Of a stretch of 10,667 bases of DNA, positions 1 to 6,847 are shown one piece after another. The translations under genes and the position numbers were made by a program. The DNA is taken from positions 1-10,667 of the forward strand of contig JAGGZO010000027.1 of assembly GCA_021161995.1 (NCBI GenBank), in the 5' to 3' direction. The notes under the pieces were generated by a model. It saw nothing but the letters and a program-made list of their open reading frames with translations. It searched no databases and had not been told where the DNA came from. This stretch comes from Candidatus Aenigmatarchaeota archaeon (GTDB lineage: Archaea; Aenigmatarchaeota; Aenigmatarchaeia; CG10238-14; SpSt-28). The number at the start of each line of letters is the position of its first letter. Within the stretch, counting starts at the first letter, position 1.

Positions 1-515
1 AACCATTCGATGAATATACTGCAAGAATACACATATACAATCAGAATGTAAGCATAGATGCGGGATTCAAGCTAATTGGTGTAGTTCCAGACGTCAAACT
101 TGTAGTAAAAGATGCATATACTGCAAATGAGTGCTCAGATACAATCATACCTGTGAAAATAATTAACGCTGGTGATGAACCAGAAAAAGTAACTCTATAT
201 GTAGATTCCCCGATAAACTATACAATGGATGAGACAACCTTTACCATAAACAAAAAATCTACTTTAGCTGTTCCAATTACATTTCATATTCCTTGCAATT
301 CAACAAAAAGCGAATACATAGTCAAGTTTATGATTGGTAAAAATTCCTACTACACAACAATTAACACAAAAAGTAAGAATGTTAATGGTGTTGAAACATT
401 AATCTGGTTTATACTTGTAGCACTAATCGCAATAGCAGTAATTGCAGTAGTAAAGAGAATTGAAATCAGGCAAATGAGATGCTGGAGAAAGAACAAGGAT
501 GAGCTAGTGATTTAA
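1..515 (+). CDS. Membrane-anchored surface protein, C-terminal part (5' end outside window)
   Basis: The reading frame is open from the left edge (first full codon at base 3) to the TAA at 513-515, giving 170 visible residues. The GTG at 153 lies inside this frame and is not a credible start, because the same beta-rich sequence continues upstream of it. Visible residues about 25-125 look like one or two immunoglobulin-like beta-sandwich repeats of the CARDB/NEW3 kind common in archaeal surface proteins. They contain three N-X-S/T sequons (residues 15, 72, 99) and two cysteines (44, 98) that could pair. A single membrane helix follows at about 131-150, then a basic tail beginning KRIEIRQ. I infer an outside-facing ectodomain with a C-terminal anchor. 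The signal peptide and any catalytic domain would lie upstream. It converges on the next gene with one base between stop codons. The family call is by texture, not a specific match. Confidence 0.72.
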   Translation, partial: PFDEYTARIHIYNQNVSIDAGFKLIGVVPDVKLVVKDAYTANECSDTIIPVKIINAGDEPEKVTLYVDSPINYTMDETTFTINKKSTLAVPITFHIPCNSTKSEYIVKFMIGKNSYYTTINTKSKNVNGVETLIWFILVALIAIAVIAVVKRIEIRQMRCWRKNKDELVI

Positions 516-516
516 T

Positions 517-954
517 CTACAATTCCTTTTCTATCGTGAGTTTATCAAACACTATCTTAAGTTTATCTATGCTTGTTTCATTTATCTCTACACTTGCCAC
601 TTGCTTTGGTGATATAACTTTTCTATCAGAAGTAAAGTTAACTAAATGACCATTCACGTAAATCTTTTCTATTTTTATTGGTAAACTACCTGTGTTGTTC
701 ACTTCGATCAAAGAATAATTATTCATCTCGCTAATAAGATGAACTTTAGCATCATACAGTTTTATATCAAAAAAATACGATAGAATTGTTGTTATCGGTT
801 GTAAGAATTGTATGTTGAACCTTATACCAAGATAGTTTATTACTAACATCAGTACGATTGAAAGCAAAATTACCATAAGTACGTTTTTTAGTGTTTTGAT
901 GAAGAAATACAATGCCAAAGAAATTAGAAACAGCGATACCGCCAGTTCAAGCAT
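517..954 (-). CDS. Small membrane protein with two N-terminal helices and a C-terminal beta-sandwich-like domain
   Basis: This 145-residue protein is not assignable to a named family. Residues 1-19 and about 24-43 are strongly hydrophobic and separated by a short basic turn (KTLKN), so a helical hairpin is likely. Residues about 64-145 are beta-rich, with a stretch reading LIEVNNTGSLPIKIEKIYVN that resembles the Ig-like domains of archaeal surface proteins. Four N-X-S/T sequons fall in this part (N79, N86, N106, N125), suggesting that it faces outside. There is no prepilin peptidase motif or cysteine. The ATG at 952-954 sits about 24 bases downstream (on the minus strand) of a TATA box, which supports this start and a leaderless transcript. 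It is divergent from TrpRS and convergent with the anchored surface protein. A role linked to that neighbour's cell-surface function is only a guess. Confidence 0.7.
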   Translation of the reverse strand: MLELAVSLFLISLALYFFIKTLKNVLMVILLSIVLMLVINYLGIRFNIQFLQPITTILSYFFDIKLYDAKVHLISEMNNYSLIEVNNTGSLPIKIEKIYVNGHLVNFTSDRKVISPKQVASVEINETSIDKLKIVFDKLTIEKEL

Positions 955-974
955 AATATTCGTTTATGCAACGA

Positions 975-983
975 TTATAAAAG
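975..983. promoter_or_regulatory. Shared near-symmetric TATA box for divergent genes
   Basis: The bases read TTATAAAAG on the plus strand and CTTTTATAA on the minus strand; the TTATAA core is palindromic. The core centre is about 27 nt before the TrpRS ATG (1005) and about 24 nt before the start of the minus-strand membrane gene (954). Archaeal TBP/TFB promoters start transcription about 22-27 nt after the box, so both mRNAs would begin at or next to their start codons. No ribosome binding site is visible before either gene. That one box serves both directions is an inference. Confidence 0.6.
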
Positions 984-1004
984 CGTTTTACCAGAAGAAA
1001 TTTT

Positions 1005-2141
1005 ATGGAAGAATTTAAAGTAACTCCATGGAATGTTGAAGGCGAGGTTGATTATGAGAAATTAATAAAACAATTCGGTGTGAAAAAACTAGATGTTTCC
1101 CTTCTAAAAAGGTTTGAGAAAATTGTTGGAGAGCTCCATGTTTTTCTTAGGAGAGGTGTATTTTTTGCCCATAGAGATTTTGATAAAATAATAGATGATT
1201 TAGAAAACGGAAAAAGAATATATTTATATACTGGCAGGGGTCCAAGTGGACCGATGCATATTGGTCATATACTACCATTCTATTTCACAAAATGGCTTCA
1301 AGATAAACTAGATGTAAACGTATACATTCAGATAACCGATGACGAAAAGTTTTTGGTAAAGAAAAAATTAAGTATTGGAGATATGGACAAATATTCGATG
1401 GATAATATATTAGATATAGCAGCAGTTGGATTCGATCCTGATAAAACATTCATTTTTAGGGATACAGAGTACATCAAAAACATGTACAGACTGGCTATAA
1501 GACTGGCTAGAAAAATAACTTTGAGTACGTTTAAAGCTGTATTTGGTTTCGAGAATTCCTCCAACGTTGGTATAGTTTTCTACCCAGTTTTACAAATGAT
1601 ACCATGCTTTTTTGAAAAGAATAGAGTACTAATACCAGCGGCAATAGATCAAGATCCATACTGGAGAATACAAAGAGACCTAGCTGAATCTTTTGGATAT
1701 CTAAAATCTACGCAAATACATGCAAAATTCTTGCCATCATTACTGGGTCCGGCAGGAAAAATGAGTGCTAGTAAACCAGAGAGTGCAATATTCCTTAGCG
1801 ATGATCCTGAAACTGTGAAAAAGAAAATATTCAAGTACGCATTTTCTGGTGGTCAGCCAACAGTAGAACTACACAGAAAACTTGGAGGTAATCCAGATAT
1901 AGATGTTAGCTTTCAATGGCTTTACATGTTTTTTGAGCCTGATGATAAAAAAATAAAGAAAATAGAGGAAGGATACAGAAGTGGAAAACTACTTACAGGA
2001 GAATTAAAACAGGTATTGATAGATAAGCTTAGTGAATTCTTAGAAGAGCATCAAAAGAGAAGGAAAAAGATTGAAAATAAAATTAACAAGTTTATGTACG
2101 ACGGTAAGCTAGCTAGTGAAATGTGGAGTAAAACTTTTTGA
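1005..2141 (+). CDS. trpS: Tryptophan--tRNA ligase, archaeal/eukaryotic type
   Basis: This class Ic aminoacyl-tRNA synthetase charges tRNA-Trp with tryptophan using ATP, in the cytoplasm. At 378 residues it has the usual length for the archaeal enzyme. The N-terminal part (1-70) includes the segment HVFLRRGVFFAHRDFD (45-60) seen in archaeal/eukaryotic TrpRS. The Rossmann catalytic domain carries TGRGPSG (76-82) followed by the HIGH signature as MHIGH (84-88), ITDDEKF (110-116), the substrate-pocket segment AIDQDPYWRIQRDLAE (213-228) and the KMSKS-equivalent KMSAS (252-256). The C-terminal third is the helical anticodon-binding region, rich in Lys and Glu. The ATG at 1005 is about 27 nt after a TATA box, so the message is probably leaderless. 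A glycosyltransferase and then both PheRS subunits follow on the same strand, giving a small aromatic aaRS cluster. The MHIGH and KMSAS motifs are intact, so it should be active. Confidence 0.97.
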   Translation: MEEFKVTPWNVEGEVDYEKLIKQFGVKKLDVSLLKRFEKIVGELHVFLRRGVFFAHRDFDKIIDDLENGKRIYLYTGRGPSGPMHIGHILPFYFTKWLQDKLDVNVYIQITDDEKFLVKKKLSIGDMDKYSMDNILDIAAVGFDPDKTFIFRDTEYIKNMYRLAIRLARKITLSTFKAVFGFENSSNVGIVFYPVLQMIPCFFEKNRVLIPAAIDQDPYWRIQRDLAESFGYLKSTQIHAKFLPSLLGPAGKMSASKPESAIFLSDDPETVKKKIFKYAFSGGQPTVELHRKLGGNPDIDVSFQWLYMFFEPDDKKIKKIEEGYRSGKLLTGELKQVLIDKLSEFLEEHQKRRKKIENKINKFMYDGKLASEMWSKTF

Positions 2142-2209
2142 ACGTCCATATTTAGAAAACTAAGTCCTTCAGCACAAAATAAAATCTTACTAATTTAAAG
2201 AAATATATT

Positions 2210-2950
2210 GTGGATTTCAATACGAAAATCTCTGTTATAATACCAACATTAAATGAAGAAAAATACATAGCGAAATGTATTCATCATCTAAATAAGCAAT
2301 CTGTGTCGCCATATGAAATAATAATAGTCGATGATGATTCTGGAGATAGAACTAAAATCATAGCAAAACTACTTGGATGTAAAGTTATACACCGAAGGAA
2401 AAGTGAAATAGATTTTTCTAAAAACATCATAGCAACTGCAAGAAACCTAGGAGCTAAGATGGCAAAAGGCGAATATCTATTCTTTGTTGATGCTGATACG
2501 ATTTTAACCGATAAAAACTGGCTAAAAAAGGCTTTATTACTGATGGACAAACATAGAATAGATGCAATTGTCGGTAAATTTGGTTGTCATGACTGTAGAA
2601 CAATATTAGATAAAGTCTTAGTCTCTTTTTGGTTTCATCTTTCAGTAATCGTTAAAATGTTATCTGGACAACATCTATATTCCATGCCAAGCTGTTTATT
2701 AATAAAGAAGAGTGTTTTCAATAAAACTGGGGGGTTTCCTGTTTTTGAAAGGAATGAAGATGCTGCACTAACCAGGCTAATAGGCAGATATTACAAGATA
2801 AAACTGTGTCTTCAGTGCAAATCAAAAACATCAGTAAGACGAATTAGAAAGATGGGTTATACAAATTTCTTGTTGTATTGGTTACGCTATTATTTGAAAA
2901 GATACGGGCTTAGAAGGATACACTTACCAAGATATGAACCAATACGATGA
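2210..2950 (+). CDS. Glycosyltransferase family 2 (GT-A fold)
   Basis: This 246-residue protein should transfer a sugar from a nucleotide-activated donor to an acceptor, probably a lipid or glycan at the cytoplasmic membrane face; donor and acceptor are unknown. The GT-A fold opens at residues 7-20 (ISVIIPTLNEEKYI), with the nucleotide-binding DDDSGD at 41-46, the metal-binding DXD as VDADT (93-97), and a GG plus NED segment (174-184) containing the likely catalytic base. A TSVRR segment (207-211) matches the C-terminal part of many small GT2 enzymes. A basic, aromatic tail (220-246) may bind the membrane, but no clear transmembrane helix is present. Two CxxC pairs, CHDC (126-129) and CLQC (200-203), are unusual. 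I chose the GTG at 2210 because it puts the first beta strand at the expected place and no in-frame ATG precedes it; the only upstream promoter hint is the A-rich run near 2176-2185. It has 68 bp before it and 44 bp after it, so it need not be co-transcribed with either aaRS. Confidence 0.88.
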   Translation: MDFNTKISVIIPTLNEEKYIAKCIHHLNKQSVSPYEIIIVDDDSGDRTKIIAKLLGCKVIHRRKSEIDFSKNIIATARNLGAKMAKGEYLFFVDADTILTDKNWLKKALLLMDKHRIDAIVGKFGCHDCRTILDKVLVSFWFHLSVIVKMLSGQHLYSMPSCLLIKKSVFNKTGGFPVFERNEDAALTRLIGRYYKIKLCLQCKSKTSVRRIRKMGYTNFLLYWLRYYLKRYGLRRIHLPRYEPIR

Positions 2951-2958
2951 ATAAACTC

Positions 2959-2967
2959 ATATATTTT
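2959..2967 (+). promoter_or_regulatory. Probable TATA box of pheS-pheT
   Basis: ATATATTTT lies in the 44-bp gap after the glycosyltransferase, with its centre about 32 nt before the pheS ATG at 2995. That spacing predicts a leader of only a few bases. No Shine-Dalgarno-like sequence precedes the ATG. It is the only good TATA candidate in the gap, and it would make pheST independent of the upstream gene. Confidence 0.45.
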
Positions 2968-2994
2968 TGCCAATCAAATTAATTTATTGAAACT

Positions 2995-4479
2995 ATGGTT
3001 AGACTTTCACCAGAAGAATATCAAGTATTACAGATAATAAAAGATGCTAAAGAAATAGATTTTGATACATTAGTATCTAAGTCTGGATTGAAAAAGGATG
3101 AAATTGAAAGAATAACACAACTTCTGAAATCGTATGGTTTCATAGACATAAAAGAAGAAAGAGATAAAATAGCTGAGTTGACTGATGAAGGTAAAGAATA
3201 TCTAGAAAATGGATTACCAGAAAGAAAGATCTTGGAGCTCGTTAATAAAGGAATAACTAACGTGGGAGACCTTACTCTCAAATATCCGAAGGCAAACATA
3301 GGTGTCATATGGGCAAAAAAACTGGGTTGGATATCCATATTTAGAGGAGATGTAGAATTAAATGAAATAGGCAAATCTTTTGTTTCTCAAAAACACCCCA
3401 AGGAAATCGTTTTGGAAAAGTTAAAATATCCTAAAAGATTCTCTGAGTTTTTACCAGAAGAGATAGAAATATTAGAAGAATTTGAAAAGAGAGGTATAAT
3501 AAAAACCCAAGTAAAAAAGAAAAGATTCATAAGATTCAACGAAAGCGCTAATGTTAGCGAGATAGAAGTTAAAGAAGAGGTTGGATTATTAACTACTGAG
3601 ATAATCACGTCTGGAAAGTGGAGAGGTAAAGAATTTAGGAAATATGATATAAGAATTTCTGCTGGTAGGTTGTATCCCGGCAAGCTTCATCCATACACAC
3701 AAATCGTTAACGAAATAAAACTCAAGCTAGTTGGTATGGGATTCAAAGAGTTTAAAGGACCATTAGTAGAACTTAGCTTTTGGAATAATGATGTGTTGTT
3801 CATGCCAATGAATCATCCCGCAAGAGAAGTTCATGACATATTTTATGTTAAAGATTTAGGAGAAGGTAATATTTTAGATAAGGAAGTTTTTGAAAACGTT
3901 AGGCAAACTCATTTGAATGGATGGGAGACAGGAAGTAAAGCATGGGGGATTTGGGATGATAAAATCGCTAAGAAATTATTACTGAGGAGCCAATGTACTG
4001 CTGTCTCGGCCAGAGTTTTGTATTCCATTGGAAAGGGAAAGATCAAACCGCCGCTAAAAATGTTTGTAATAGATAAGGTCTTTAGACCAGATACCATAGA
4101 TGCAAAACATTTTATCGAGTTTGATCAGCTAGAAGGAATAATAGTGGATGAAAAAGTTCATTTAAGACATATGCTAGCGTTTATAGAGGAAATAGCCAAA
4201 TTGTTTGGTGCGACTAGGGTAAGATTTAGACCACACTACTTCCCATTCACAGAACCTAGTGTAGAAGCAGATGTTTATTTCGAAAAGTTTGGTTGGGTTG
4301 AAATAGGTGGTGCTGGTATATTTAGACCTGAAGTCACAGAACCACTAGGAATAAAAATGCCTGTATTGGCGTGGGGTATAGGTATTGGTAGATTGGCGAT
4401 GCTCAAGCTAAAGATTGATGATATAAGATACTTGATGAGCGATGATTTGGAATGGATAAGAGATCATAAGATGGTGTAA
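2995..4479 (+). CDS. pheS: Phenylalanine--tRNA ligase alpha subunit
   Basis: This is the catalytic subunit of the (alpha-beta)2 class II synthetase that charges tRNA-Phe. At 494 residues it has the length of the archaeal/eukaryotic type, longer than the bacterial subunit. Residues 1-75 form a winged-helix-like start (LSPEEYQVLQIIKD), and further small helical domains that contact tRNA extend to about 190. The catalytic domain follows: PMNHPARE around 271-278, motif 2 as FRPDTIDAKHFIEFDQLEG (363-381), the Phe-pocket segments FPFTEPSVE (416-424) and GGAGIFRPEV (438-447), and motif 3 as GIGIGRL (461-467). It ends two bases before the pheT ATG, so the two subunits are made from one transcript. 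The start at 2995 matches the family's N-terminus and a TATA box upstream. All class II motifs are intact. Confidence 0.97.
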   Translation: MVRLSPEEYQVLQIIKDAKEIDFDTLVSKSGLKKDEIERITQLLKSYGFIDIKEERDKIAELTDEGKEYLENGLPERKILELVNKGITNVGDLTLKYPKANIGVIWAKKLGWISIFRGDVELNEIGKSFVSQKHPKEIVLEKLKYPKRFSEFLPEEIEILEEFEKRGIIKTQVKKKRFIRFNESANVSEIEVKEEVGLLTTEIITSGKWRGKEFRKYDIRISAGRLYPGKLHPYTQIVNEIKLKLVGMGFKEFKGPLVELSFWNNDVLFMPMNHPAREVHDIFYVKDLGEGNILDKEVFENVRQTHLNGWETGSKAWGIWDDKIAKKLLLRSQCTAVSARVLYSIGKGKIKPPLKMFVIDKVFRPDTIDAKHFIEFDQLEGIIVDEKVHLRHMLAFIEEIAKLFGATRVRFRPHYFPFTEPSVEADVYFEKFGWVEIGGAGIFRPEVTEPLGIKMPVLAWGIGIGRLAMLKLKIDDIRYLMSDDLEWIRDHKMV

Positions 4480-4481
4480 TC

Positions 4482-6116
4482 ATGCCAACCATATCATTCA
4501 ACAAACAAAGACTATTAGAAAAAATTGGTAAAAAACTTAGCGATGAAGAGCTAGAGTCACTACTACCTTTGATGAAGCCAGAAGTTGAGGATATGAACGA
4601 AGAAGAAATAAAGCTTGAATTAACACCCGATAGAGCTGATTTGTTTTTCCTCGATGGTCTAGCTAGAGCGTTTTCCGGTTTTCTTGGTGAAAGGATTGGT
4701 TTAAAGAAGGTAGTTTTTGATGATCCGAAAATAGAAGTCAAAGTTGAAAAAGTAGAATCCAGACCATATTTTGCTTGTTTCATAGTTAGAGATGTAGATT
4801 TAGATTCCGAGAAAATAAAAGAACTGATGAATTTACAAGAAGTTCTACATGCAACAATAGGCAGAAAAAGAAAAAGAGTTGCTATAGGTATACATGATTT
4901 TGATAAAATAAAACCACCAATAGTCTACAAAGAAGCTTTCCCGAGAGAAAATTTCATACCTCTTGGGTATGACATCGAAATGACGTTAGAGAATGTTTTG
5001 CAACTAACAGACAAAGGAAGGAAATTTGCTCATTTGCTATCTAGTTACAGTAAGTATCCAGCTATTTGTGATGAAAACGGTATGTTTAGTTTTCCACCAA
5101 TCCTTAATAGCAATAGAACGAAAGTCACTCAGTCAACAAAAAATTTGTTTGTAGACATAACGGGAGAATCCAGAAGAGCTGTGGATGAAGCTACAAAAAT
5201 TTTAGCATACTACTCATCATTTGTTGGAAGGTTAGAAGCCGTTAAAATGATTCATGGTGATAAAGAGTTTGTATACCCAAATTTTGAAGAAGAACGAATA
5301 GAAATAACAAAATCCGACATAGCTAAATTACTGGGTGTAGAGCTTTCGGACGAAGAAATCCAAGAACTACTGGAAAGAATGGGATATGATGTGATGATAG
5401 TTAATGATGTAATAACCGTTGTCATACCAATCTATAGAATAGACATACTCCATAAAGTTGATGTGATAGAAGATATTGCAATAGCCTATGGCTTGAATAA
5501 TTTCAAAAGAGAATTACCACAACTTTTCACGATAGGATCAATAGATGAAAAAGAGCAATTTATTGACAAACTAAAATCTTTGATGATAGGCCTAGGATTC
5601 ACAGAGGTAATAACACCAGTGCTAACAAACAAGAAAAAGCATTTTGAAAACGTCAATCTGAAAGAGGAAAAAGTCGTAGAATTAGAGAATCCTGTAAGTG
5701 AAGAATATACCATAATGAGAAAATACTTGTATCCAAGCCTCATAAATCTCTTAGCGAAAAACACTCACTATAACTACCCACAAAAAGTGTTTGAAGTTGG
5801 CTATGTAGTTGAGATTGATGAAAATGCAGAAACAAAAACAAGATCGATAAAACATTTAGCTGCTGCTATAGCAAGTGGTAAAACCAACCTATCAGAAATA
5901 AAATCTGTATTAGATGAAGTAATGATGTTTTTGGGCATAGAAGAATACGATGTTGAAGAATGTAAAATTGATAGCTTTATACCTAGCAGGGGAGGATACG
6001 TAAAGGTAAACAACCAAATAGTCGGATCCTATGGTGAAATACATCCAGAGGTGTTAGAGAAGAATGGGTTCTGGGTACCAATAACGATACTTGAGCTTGA
6101 TCTCTCTAAACTTTAG
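4482..6116 (+). CDS. pheT: Phenylalanine--tRNA ligase beta subunit, archaeal type
   Basis: This is the structural and editing subunit that pairs with PheS. Its 544 residues are the short archaeal/eukaryotic form, lacking the bacterial N-terminal EMAP-like tRNA-binding domain and C-terminal anticodon-binding domain. A B1-type start (1-75, with ELTPDRADLFFLDGLARAF at 46-64) leads into the B3/B4 editing region (about 95-250), which includes SFPPILNSNRTKV (203-215). The B5 domain (about 270-345) has its magnesium-site helix as DILHKVDVIEDIAIAYG (321-337). The remainder is the degenerate class II-like domain (about 350-544) that dimerises with the catalytic core. It lies two bases after pheS. Its TAG stop directly abuts the histone stop codon on the other strand, so its mRNA must end inside sequence antisense to the histone gene. 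Confidence 0.97.
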   Translation: MPTISFNKQRLLEKIGKKLSDEELESLLPLMKPEVEDMNEEEIKLELTPDRADLFFLDGLARAFSGFLGERIGLKKVVFDDPKIEVKVEKVESRPYFACFIVRDVDLDSEKIKELMNLQEVLHATIGRKRKRVAIGIHDFDKIKPPIVYKEAFPRENFIPLGYDIEMTLENVLQLTDKGRKFAHLLSSYSKYPAICDENGMFSFPPILNSNRTKVTQSTKNLFVDITGESRRAVDEATKILAYYSSFVGRLEAVKMIHGDKEFVYPNFEEERIEITKSDIAKLLGVELSDEEIQELLERMGYDVMIVNDVITVVIPIYRIDILHKVDVIEDIAIAYGLNNFKRELPQLFTIGSIDEKEQFIDKLKSLMIGLGFTEVITPVLTNKKKHFENVNLKEEKVVELENPVSEEYTIMRKYLYPSLINLLAKNTHYNYPQKVFEVGYVVEIDENAETKTRSIKHLAAAIASGKTNLSEIKSVLDEVMMFLGIEEYDVEECKIDSFIPSRGGYVKVNNQIVGSYGEIHPEVLEKNGFWVPITILELDLSKL

Positions 6117-6317
6117 CTATTCTTCTGCCAATAGAACATCCTCTAGTTTAACTGTTTTTCTTTTCGCATGTTTAGCATTCTCAACAGCCATTCTACCATA
6201 TTTTTCTGCAATCTGAAGAATGATCACTTTCAATTCCTTTATTGCATCTTCGGAAATTCTTTCGATACCAACTTCTCTGGCTAATCGTTTTATAGTGTTT
6301 GTCGGAAAATCATCCAT
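6117..6317 (-). CDS. Archaeal histone (single histone fold)
   Basis: This 66-residue HMf-like histone dimerises and wraps DNA into hypernucleosomes. The sequence runs through the fold: FPTNTIKRLAREVGIERISE (4-23) for alpha1 and loop 1, a long alpha2 (about 24-50), and HAKRKTVKLEDVLLAEE (50-66) with the RKT of loop 2, an arginine-threonine element typical of archaeal histones, followed by alpha3. The core is about the normal length and stops after alpha3 without a tail. I chose the ATG at 6315-6317. An upstream in-frame ATG at 6363-6365 would add 16 hydrophobic residues atypical of histones and would overlap the divergent NOB1 gene. A TATA box at 6338-6346 (minus strand) is about 25 nt from the chosen ATG, implying a leaderless message. 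It is convergent with pheT (zero bases between stops) and divergent from NOB1. Confidence 0.95.
   Translation of the reverse strand: MDDFPTNTIKRLAREVGIERISEDAIKELKVIILQIAEKYGRMAVENAKHAKRKTVKLEDVLLAEE
6155..6165 (+). terminator. Possible T-rich terminator for pheST
   Basis: The plus strand reads TTTTTCTTTT about 40 bases after the pheT stop, within sequence antisense to the histone gene. It is the first strong T-rich run after pheT and could end the pheST transcript. It also encodes the histone lysine/arginine-rich loop on the other strand, which may be its only reason for being there. Confidence 0.25.
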
Positions 6318-6335
6318 AATTAATTCAATCCTATA

Positions 6336-6355
6336 TACTATATATGGATATAGTA
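6336..6355. repeat. 8-bp inverted repeat centred on the NOB1 start codon
   Basis: The arms TACTATAT (6336-6343) and ATATAGTA (6348-6355) are perfect reverse complements separated by ATGG, which contains the NOB1 ATG (6344-6346). The left arm overlaps the histone TATA box. It could be a DNA operator for a dimeric regulator, or simply chance symmetry in an A/T-rich promoter. An RNA hairpin would need a transcript starting upstream of the ATG. Confidence 0.5.
6338..6346 (-). promoter_or_regulatory. Probable TATA box of the histone gene
   Basis: On the minus strand this reads CATATATAG. Its centre is about 25 nt upstream of the histone ATG at 6317, which fits a leaderless archaeal promoter. It overlaps the first codon of the divergent NOB1 gene, so transcription initiation in the two directions could compete. 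Confidence 0.5.
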
Positions 6356-6796
6356 GCTGATGCAAGCTTCTTCATACATCAAGCTAATTTTGCTGCTTTT
6401 GATAAAATTTATACTGTTGCCAAGGTAATAAATGAAATCAAAGATAAGATGAGTAAAATCAGAATGTCTGGTTTAAACATAATAATAAAGAAACCTTCTT
6501 GGCAATATCTAAAACACATAAACAAAACGAGTAAAGAATTAGGCGAAAACCTCTCACAAACGGATAAAGAAGTTTTAGCTTTAGCGTTAGAGCTCAAAAA
6601 GCCGATTGCTACCGATGATTTTGGTATACAAAATGTAGCAAAGAAACTTGGCATTAAAATCGTTCCGATAAGGTTTGAGATCAAAAAAACAAGAAAAATT
6701 GTCTATATTTGTCCAAATTGTAAGAAAACGTACAAAACCAATGGTTATTGCCCAGATTGTGGAATAAAACTAAGAAAAATTCACTATTATGATTAA
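6344..6796 (+). CDS. nob1: NOB1-like rRNA endonuclease (PIN domain plus zinc ribbon)
   Basis: NOB1 cleaves the 3' end of precursor 16S rRNA late in small-subunit maturation. The protein has 150 residues, close to the usual archaeal size. The PIN domain (1 to about 112) has its acidic metal ligands in place: D6 in VADASFFI, E31 in VINEIKDKM, D74 in SQTDKEVLAL and D91/D92 in ATDDFGI. A zinc ribbon follows at 123-139 with two CxxC pairs, CPNC and CPDC, ending in a basic tail. PIN plus a C-terminal ribbon is diagnostic of NOB1, as opposed to VapC toxins, and no antitoxin gene lies next to it. The ATG at 6344 gives the canonical N-terminus of a short beta strand followed by DAS. Only 26 bases separate it from the histone start, and an A/T-rich stretch (6316-6326) is its best TATA candidate, overlapping the histone start codon. 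Confidence 0.93.
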   Translation: MDIVADASFFIHQANFAAFDKIYTVAKVINEIKDKMSKIRMSGLNIIIKKPSWQYLKHINKTSKELGENLSQTDKEVLALALELKKPIATDDFGIQNVAKKLGIKIVPIRFEIKKTRKIVYICPNCKKTYKTNGYCPDCGIKLRKIHYYD

Positions 6797-6816
6797 TTCT
6801 ATCAACGAACAAAATC

Positions 6817-6825
6817 TTTATAAAG
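6817..6825 (+). promoter_or_regulatory. TATA box of the mgtC-like gene
   Basis: TTTATAAAG, preceded by an A-rich BRE-like stretch, has its centre 27 nt before the ATG at 6848. That is the expected spacing for a leaderless archaeal transcript, and no Shine-Dalgarno sequence is present. It suggests the gene is transcribed independently of NOB1. Confidence 0.65.
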
Positions 6826-6847
6826 GGGTTTAACCTTACTACTCCTA

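Noticed and set aside
153..515. GTG at 153 as the true start of the first gene
   Set aside because: The frame is open upstream to the window edge with the same beta-domain texture; no promoter or ribosome site precedes the GTG, so the gene is simply truncated by the window.
6318..6365. N-terminal extension of the histone by 16 residues from the ATG at 6363-6365
   Set aside because: The extension is hydrophobic and unlike any histone start, it would overlap the NOB1 coding region, and a correctly spaced TATA box supports the ATG at 6317.
6344..6796. VapC-type toxin instead of NOB1
   Set aside because: The C-terminal two-CxxC zinc ribbon is characteristic of NOB1, and no small antitoxin gene is adjacent.
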